From positions 7,502,001 to 7,566,000 of the forward strand of contig NZ_BAABIS010000001.1 in assembly GCF_039542905.1 (NCBI RefSeq): DNA of 64,000 nucleotides, read 5' to 3'. The notes below the pieces were generated by a model that worked only from the letters and a program-made list of their open reading frames with translations, was not told where the DNA came from and made no database searches. The stretch is from Kitasatospora terrestris. GTDB lineage: Bacteria; Actinomycetota; Actinomycetes; Streptomycetales; Streptomycetaceae. Position 1 is the first letter of the stretch. Every line of letters begins with the position of its first letter. The translations under genes were made by a program, and so were the position numbers. Shown in pieces: positions 58,953 to 64,000 of this stretch.

Positions 58953-61067
58953 TCAGCTGACGGTGCGGCAGACCGTTCCGTTGAGGCGGAAGACCGTCGG
59001 GGTCGGGTTGGCGCCGTTGTTGGCGCCGACGAAGCCGAAGCTCGCGGTGTTGCCGCCGTTCGGCGCGAGGCGCGCGTTGGAGTCGCCGTTGGTGACGCGG
59101 ACGTGCCGGCCGTCCTCGTGGACGACGGCGTTCCACCAGGAGGCGGCGGACTGCCCGGTGGAGGGCCAGTCGAAGTCGAGCGTCCAGCCGTTGATGTCGG
59201 CCGGGCCGAGGTTGCTCACCGCGACGTCGGCGACGAAGCCGTTGCCCCAGCCGGTGGTGACCCGGTAGGTGACGGCGCAGGTGCTGTCGCTCGGCGTGCC
59301 GGTGGTGAAGGTCAGCGGCTCGGAGGGGCGGGAGAGGCGCCCGGCCTGGTCCCGGGCCAGGACGTTGACGGTGTGCCGGGAGCCCGGCGGCAGGTTGTGG
59401 AGGGTGGCGGTGGTGCCGGTGGACGAGCCGAGCAGCTGGAGGGTGGTGCCGAGCTGCTCGTAGACCTCGTAGCGGTCGACCGCGCCGGTGGCGGCGGGCC
59501 AGCTGAGGGCGACGGTGTTGGCGTCCACCGAGGTGGTCCGCGGGGTGCCGGGGGTGCCGACGGTGGCGGCGGAGGAGCCGGTGCCGCTCTTCGGGTGCAG
59601 GGTCAGCACGGTGAGGGAGTACGGGGCCAGGGTCACCGAGGCGGCGGTGGCGGTGCCGGTGGCGTCCACCAGGCCGTCGTCGCCGGGCGCCCACCGCTGG
59701 ACGGCGGGGGCGGCGGGGCCGGCGGTGAAGCCCAGGTACTGCAGGTCGACGGTGTGCTGGGCCGAGGAGTTCTTGTTGAGCAGCAGGACGCCGAGGTCGC
59801 CGTTGGCGCGGAGCACCGCGTGCGAGGAGACGTCCGAGCCGGAGGAGCCCGAGGCGACCATGGTGTCGCCCGGGTCGCCGAGCGCGCCGAGCGCCTTGAT
59901 GCCGTGGTAGGGCGCGAACGGGGTGTTCACCGCCGGTTCGCAGACGCTGCCGGTGCAACTGCCGTTCGACAGCATGCCCATGTCGCCGTAGTCGGTCTCG
60001 CCGCCCACGGTGGTGATGGCGCCGGCGCCGTTGTGGGTGTCCCACCAGTCCACGGTGAAGACGCCGTTCTCCAGCGCGGTGCTCATGGCCTCGGCGGCGA
60101 ACAGGCCGTTGGGGCGGGTGGTGAAGGCGCCGCCGCCGGAGTTGGAGTTCACCTCGGTCATCGCGATGCCGATGCGGGCGGAGTCGGCGCCCGCGTACCG
60201 GTCCAGCAGGTCGCGCACCTCGCGGAGCTCGCCGGGCAGTTGTCGCACGGCGGCCAGCGACTGGTCGCCGGTGCTGGTGTTGGGGTACCAGTGGACGCTG
60301 ACGAAGTCGACGTCGTGGGCGACGGCGGCGAGCACGGTGTGGTTCCAGTCGCCGGTGCCGCCGGCGGCGACGATGCCGTCCGGCCAGTTGCCGGGCATGG
60401 TGAGCACCGCGCCGATCTTCACGGTCGGGTCGACGGCCTTCATCGCGGCGGCGTACGCCTTGACCTCGCGGGCGTACTGGTCGGGCGACTTGTCGGCGTG
60501 GGTGTCGTTCTCCCAGCCGCTGCCGTAGACGCCGTTGCCGTAGATCTCGTTGCCGATCTCCCAGTACTTCGCCCCGTAGCCCTTGGTGAGGTTGGCGTAG
60601 CGGACCCAGTCGGCGGCCTCCTGGGCGGTGCCGGAGCCGTAGTTGGCGATCAGGATCGGCTGGGCGCCGGTGGCCCTGACGGTCCCCATGAAGGCGCCGA
60701 AGCCGGTGCCCGGGGCGACGTAGCCGCCGGGCGCGGTGTTGTCGACCCAGTGGTAGATGTCGGAGTAGGAGCCGCCCGGGTAGCGCAGCGCGCCGATCCC
60801 GGCGGCCCGGTAGAGGGTGGCCACCTCGGGGTCGTTCATGGCCGAGTCCCAGATGGCGGTGTTGGCGCCGAGCGCGGCGGGGCCGACGGTGCCCAGGCCG
60901 GCCCCGGCGTTGACCGTGACCGTGGTGTCGCCGGTGGCGGCCGGGTCGGCCGGGTCGGCCGCGGCGGGGGTGGACAGCGGCAGGGCGGCGGCCGCCAGTG
61001 CCAGGGCGACCGAGGCGGTGACGGTGAGGGGGCGGCGGAGCCGGTCCGATCTCCTGCGGAACAGCAT
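58953..61067 (-). CDS. Secreted glycoside hydrolase with FN3 and CBM2 domains
   Basis: A 704-residue secreted enzyme. Signal peptide about 1-37 (TVTASVALALAAAALPLSTP, AAA). The (beta/alpha)8 domain (about 45-400) has clan GH-A-like acid/base Glu174 in YWEIGNEIYG and likely nucleophile Glu305 in IAMTEVNSNSGG. A beta-sandwich follows, then an FN3 domain (about 513-605) and a C-terminal CBM2 cellulose-binding domain closed by two Cys (STCAVTYRVTTGWGNGFVAD to GTVCRTVS). It probably acts on plant polysaccharide; the exact GH family (51, 39 or 44-like) is not certain. Control by the cellobiose repressor CebR is indicated by its operator. Confidence 0.85.
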   Translation of the reverse strand: MLFRRRSDRLRRPLTVTASVALALAAAALPLSTPAAADPADPAATGDTTVTVNAGAGLGTVGPAALGANTAIWDSAMNDPEVATLYRAAGIGALRYPGGSYSDIYHWVDNTAPGGYVAPGTGFGAFMGTVRATGAQPILIANYGSGTAQEAADWVRYANLTKGYGAKYWEIGNEIYGNGVYGSGWENDTHADKSPDQYAREVKAYAAAMKAVDPTVKIGAVLTMPGNWPDGIVAAGGTGDWNHTVLAAVAHDVDFVSVHWYPNTSTGDQSLAAVRQLPGELREVRDLLDRYAGADSARIGIAMTEVNSNSGGGAFTTRPNGLFAAEAMSTALENGVFTVDWWDTHNGAGAITTVGGETDYGDMGMLSNGSCTGSVCEPAVNTPFAPYHGIKALGALGDPGDTMVASGSSGSDVSSHAVLRANGDLGVLLLNKNSSAQHTVDLQYLGFTAGPAAPAVQRWAPGDDGLVDATGTATAASVTLAPYSLTVLTLHPKSGTGSSAATVGTPGTPRTTSVDANTVALSWPAATGAVDRYEVYEQLGTTLQLLGSSTGTTATLHNLPPGSRHTVNVLARDQAGRLSRPSEPLTFTTGTPSDSTCAVTYRVTTGWGNGFVADVAVSNLGPADINGWTLDFDWPSTGQSAASWWNAVVHEDGRHVRVTNGDSNARLAPNGGNTASFGFVGANNGANPTPTVFRLNGTVCRTVS

Positions 61068-61193
61068 GGGTGTTCCTCCCGGGTGGGGGACGCCGACCCG
61101 GGGCCAGGCCCCGGAGCCGGTCGGTGGACGGAGGACGGCGCGGCGCGGGTGCGCCGCGTCCGGCCGTCGACGACGCGTGCGACGGATGGGGCG

Positions 61194-61235
61194 TGGGAGC
61201 GCTCCCATCATGGGAGGGCGTGTCGGGCATGTCAA
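61194..61235 (-). promoter_or_regulatory. CebR-type operator and promoter of the glycoside hydrolase gene
   Basis: TGGGAGCGCTCCCA at 61194-61207 is the exact 14-bp CebR box of Streptomyces. On the minus strand TTGACA (complement of 61230-61235) and CATGAT (61207-61212) are 17 bp apart, giving a promoter whose -10 abuts the operator, so bound repressor would block initiation. Cello-oligosaccharides release CebR. Confidence 0.85.
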
Positions 61236-61306
61236 TTGCCCCGACGGTCGAGCATAGTCAGCTAGACTACTTATGTCGTGCACTTGAGTATTGCGCGCGG
61301 CCTCGC

Positions 61307-61323
61307 TATACATACTCGGTATG
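61307..61323 (+). promoter_or_regulatory. -10 element and palindrome at the ABC gene start (leaderless mRNA likely)
   Basis: TATACA at 61307-61312 lies 8 bases before the ATG at 61321, so transcription would start at or next to the A of the ATG. No Shine-Dalgarno sequence is present. A perfect palindrome CATAC-TCG-GTATG (61311-61323) covers the -10 end and the start codon and could be a repressor site. Confidence 0.5.
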
Positions 61324-62055
61324 CAACATGATTCGTTGATCCTTGAGGGCGTCAGTCGGGTGCACGGCAGCGGTGCGGCCGAGGTGTACGCATTGCGCGA
61401 GGTGGATCTCGCGGTGCGCGCGGGGGAGTTCGTGGCGGTGATGGGCCCGTCCGGGTCCGGCAAGTCCACGCTGCTGGCGCTGGCCGGGGGGCTGGACCGG
61501 CCGACCGGCGGCCGGGTGCTGGTCGAGGGCACGCCGCTGGACGGACTGAGCCGCGGCCGGCTGGCCGATGTGCGCCGCCGCTCGGTCGGGTACGTGTTCC
61601 AGAGCTACAACCTGATCCCGGCGCTGACCGCCGCCGAGAACATCGCGCTGCCGCGGGAGCTGGACGGCTGCTCCGCCCGCACGGCCCGGCGCGAGGCGCT
61701 GGCCGCGCTGGAGGAGCTGGGCATCGGCGAGCTCGCCGAGCGCTTCCCCGACGCCCTGTCGGGCGGCCAGCAGCAGCGGGTCGCGATCGCCCGCGCGCTG
61801 ATCGGAGAACGCCGCCTGGTGCTGGCGGACGAGCCGACCGGTGCGCTGGACTCCGCCACCGGCGAGGCGGTCCTCGGCGTGCTGCGGGCCCGCTGCGACG
61901 CGGGGGCGGCGGTGGTGATGGTCACGCACGATGCGGCGCACGCGGCCTGGGCGGACCGGGTGGTCTTCCTGCGCGACGGCCGGATCGTCGACCAGGCGGT
62001 GCAGCGGCGGACCGCCGACCGGTCCCCGCACGCGCAGGCCGGGGCGGCCCGGTGA
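61321..62055 (+). CDS. ABC transporter ATP-binding protein (LolD/MacB type)
   Basis: A 244-residue ATPase. Walker A is GPSGSGKST (about 41-49), the Q-loop is in GYVFQSYNLIPALTAAENI, the signature is LSGGQQQRVAIARAL (about 145-159), and Walker B with Glu is LVLADEPTGALDS. The H-loop is VMVTHDAA. It powers the FtsX-like permease encoded next, whose GTG overlaps its stop (GTGA). Such pairs often export antimicrobial peptides or envelope lipids. It appears leaderless. Confidence 0.94.
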   Translation: MQHDSLILEGVSRVHGSGAAEVYALREVDLAVRAGEFVAVMGPSGSGKSTLLALAGGLDRPTGGRVLVEGTPLDGLSRGRLADVRRRSVGYVFQSYNLIPALTAAENIALPRELDGCSARTARREALAALEELGIGELAERFPDALSGGQQQRVAIARALIGERRLVLADEPTGALDSATGEAVLGVLRARCDAGAAVVMVTHDAAHAAWADRVVFLRDGRIVDQAVQRRTADRSPHAQAGAAR

Positions 62056-64000
62056 GCGCCGGGTCGTGGCGGGTGGCGCTACGGATCGCCCGCCGGGACG
62101 CGTGGCGGGCGCGCGGCCGCAGCGCGCTGGTGGCGGCGATGGTCGCGCTGCCGGTGCTGGGCGTGGCCGGCGCGGACGTGGTGCACCGCAGCGGACAGCT
62201 GACCGCGGCCGAGCGCTCGGACCGGCTGATGGGCCGGGCCGACGCGCTGATCGGGGCCTACGCCCCGGGGCGGACGGTCGAGCAGGCGGTCTTCCCCGAC
62301 GACGGGGTGCGCACCCTGCCGCAGCCGGCCGGCGCCGTGCCGAGTGCCGAGCAGCGCCGCGCGATGGAGACCGAACCGGTCGCGCTGCTGGGCGGGTTGC
62401 TGCCGGCGGGCAGCTGGTTGGTGCCGGCCCGCAGCGGGCCGGTGGCGGGGGTGCGGACCCCGGACGGGCTGATGCCGGTCGAGACCTTCGAGGCGGACCT
62501 GACCCGGCCCCTGTGGCAGGGGCGGCTGGACCTGGTGGCCGGCCGCGCACCCACCGCCCCGCGCGAGGCCGCCGCCACCCGGGAGTTCCTGGCGGAGACC
62601 GGGCTGCGGCTGGGGGACACGGTGACCGTCCAGGGCCTGGAGTCCGCGCCGTTCACCCTGACCGGGACGGTGGAGCACCCCGGTGACCTGCGCAAGGTCG
62701 AACTGGTTGCCCGTCCGGGCCAGTTGTACGGGCAGTTGGACGGCGTCCAGGCCGCCGCGGGCCTCGCGCCGCTCGGCACGCAGGCGGACGAGGCCGCCGC
62801 CCGCAAGGCCGCCTGGCTGGTCCAGCTGCCCGCCGGTGCCACGCTCGACTGGGACCGGGTACGGGAGTTGAACCGCTACGGCTACACGCTGGCCGCCCGG
62901 CAGGTGGCGCAGAACCCGCCCGCCGCGGCGATGGACCGGCAGGAGGCGATCGGCGCCGCGGACCAGCGCGAGCGCACCGCGATGGCGGCCGCGACCACCG
63001 CGGCCCTGGCGCTGCTGGAGGTGACCCTGCTGGCCGGCCCGGCGTTCGCGATCGGCGCCCGGCAGGCCAGGCGCCGGCTCGCCCTGCTCGGCGCCGCGGG
63101 CGGCCGGCCCGGGCACGTCCGCGCGGTGGTGCTGGGCGGCGGCCTGGTACTGGGCGCCGTCGGGGCCGGGCTCGGCACGGCGGCCGGCTGCGGCCTGGTG
63201 GCACTGCTGCGGCCCTGGATCGAAGGGCTCGGCGGCAGCCGGTTCGGGCACCTGGCGCTGCGTCCGCTCGACCTGGCGCTGATCGCCGCGACCGGCGTCG
63301 CGACCGCGCTGCTGGCGGCCCTGGTGCCCGCCGTCCAGGCCGGACGGCGCGAGGTGCTGGCCGGACTGAACGGCCGCGACACCGTCCGCCCGCCCGGCCG
63401 CTGGGTGCCGCTGCTCGGGCTGCTGACCGTCGCCGCCGGGGCGGGCCTCGCCCTGTACGGCGCGGTCGCCGGGCAGGCCGGCGGGGAGCCGGTGCTCGCC
63501 GGGCTCTCCCCGCGCACCCTGTCGGTGCTGGCCGGGGCGGTCACCGCCGAACTCGGGCTGCTGCTGCTCACCCCGTCGCTGCTGGCCCTGTGCGGCCGGC
63601 TCGCCGGCCGGCTGCCGCTGGGCCCCAGGCTCGCGCTGCGCGACACCGCCCGGCACCGCTCCCGGACCGCTCCCGCGGTGGCCGCCGTGCTCGCCGCGGT
63701 GGCCGGGGCCGTCGCGGTCGGCGTGCACACCACCGGCTCGCAGGTCCAGGACCGGGCCGCCTACCGGCTCCAGCGGCCGCTCGACGCCGTCCAGTTGGAG
63801 ATCCACGGCGACACGGCGGCGCTGCCCCGACTGCGCACCGCGCTCGCCCAGGACCTGCCCGCCCTCGGCGAACGCGCCGACCTCTACCAGGCGGAGTACC
63901 TCTTCTGCGAGGGCTGCCGGGCCACCGTGTACGCGGACGGCGGCCAGCGCTACGGACAGACCGTCAGCAGCCCGCTGACGGTCGGCGACGCGGCCGTCCT
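62052..64000 (+). CDS. FtsX-like ABC permease (partial, runs off the right edge)
   Basis: At least 649 residues. An N-terminal helix (SALVAAMVALPVLGVAGADV) is followed by a large extracellular part (about residues 45-300), then FtsX-type helices (TAALALLEVTLLAGPAFAIG, VLGGGLVLGAVGAGLGTAAG, ALIAATGVATALLAALVPAV) and a second set beginning LGLLTVAAGAGLALYGAVAG. A second extracellular loop begins near the edge and has FCEGC. The layout is that of the large two-module permeases of actinobacteria. GTG 62052 overlaps the ATPase stop. The C-terminus is outside the window. Confidence 0.88.
   Translation, partial: MSAGSWRVALRIARRDAWRARGRSALVAAMVALPVLGVAGADVVHRSGQLTAAERSDRLMGRADALIGAYAPGRTVEQAVFPDDGVRTLPQPAGAVPSAEQRRAMETEPVALLGGLLPAGSWLVPARSGPVAGVRTPDGLMPVETFEADLTRPLWQGRLDLVAGRAPTAPREAAATREFLAETGLRLGDTVTVQGLESAPFTLTGTVEHPGDLRKVELVARPGQLYGQLDGVQAAAGLAPLGTQADEAAARKAAWLVQLPAGATLDWDRVRELNRYGYTLAARQVAQNPPAAAMDRQEAIGAADQRERTAMAAATTAALALLEVTLLAGPAFAIGARQARRRLALLGAAGGRPGHVRAVVLGGGLVLGAVGAGLGTAAGCGLVALLRPWIEGLGGSRFGHLALRPLDLALIAATGVATALLAALVPAVQAGRREVLAGLNGRDTVRPPGRWVPLLGLLTVAAGAGLALYGAVAGQAGGEPVLAGLSPRTLSVLAGAVTAELGLLLLTPSLLALCGRLAGRLPLGPRLALRDTARHRSRTAPAVAAVLAAVAGAVAVGVHTTGSQVQDRAAYRLQRPLDAVQLEIHGDTAALPRLRTALAQDLPALGERADLYQAEYLFCEGCRATVYADGGQRYGQTVSSPLTVGDAAV

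Overview
The window is very GC-rich actinobacterial DNA with strong G/C bias at third codon positions, frequent GTG/TTG starts and start-stop overlaps. Gene content (melC tyrosinase operon, SARP regulator, CebR-type operator, F420-type oxidoreductase, many secreted hydrolases) points to Streptomyces or the closely related Kitasatospora. No rRNA, tRNA or CRISPR array was seen.

Region 1 (0.1-9.8 kb) is a class II lanthipeptide cluster: two precursors that look like the alpha and beta peptides of a two-component lantibiotic, two LanM synthetases, one LanT exporter with a C39 peptidase domain, and a luciferase-like F420-type oxidoreductase that could be a LanJC-type dehydroalanine reductase. A long hairpin separates the precursors from the enzyme operon.

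Region 2 (9.9-27.8 kb) is mostly housekeeping or accessory: a DedA protein, O-methyltransferase, Gfo/Idh oxidoreductase, a TetR/DUF2867 divergent pair with palindromic operators, a secreted NlpC/P60 hydrolase with two nearly identical SH3-like repeats, a SARP-GNAT fusion regulator divergent from a GNAT protein, an EF-hand protein, a glycosyltransferase, an intact IS5-type insertion sequence, katG, a GH25 muramidase and a P450.

Region 3 (27.9-35.7 kb) is a second, class I lanthipeptide cluster: a precursor with an FxLD leader motif and six core cysteines, a full-length LanB, a LanC with a long disordered N-terminus, and an EpiD-like flavoprotein that fits the C-terminal Cys of the precursor. 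No exporter, protease or immunity gene is seen beside it. Minisatellite-like repeats surround it. The tyrosinase operon melC1-melC2 follows (35.8-37.1 kb).

Region 4 (37.1-41.1 kb) holds small membrane and secreted proteins, a secreted HNH nuclease, a glutathione peroxidase and a flavin reductase.

Region 5 (41.1-51.5 kb) resembles the low-oxygen/dormancy (Osd/Dev, nar2) island of Streptomyces: universal stress proteins, flavohemoprotein, ribosome hibernation factor, DosS-like sensor kinase, PPOX protein, CBS-BON protein. It is decaying: one stress protein, the hibernation factor, DUF3105, moeA and narK are frameshifted, truncated or internally deleted, and no cognate response regulator is present. 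Several copies of a GGGnC-n4-GnCCC motif lie upstream of its genes.

Region 6 (51.5-64 kb): a glycosyltransferase/SnoaL/SDR operon with a broken epimerase, divergent from a LysR regulator; msrA, a second P450, a DUF389 membrane protein, a secreted CBM2 glycoside hydrolase behind a perfect CebR-type operator, and an ABC transporter (probably leaderless ATPase gene plus FtsX-like permease) that runs off the right edge.
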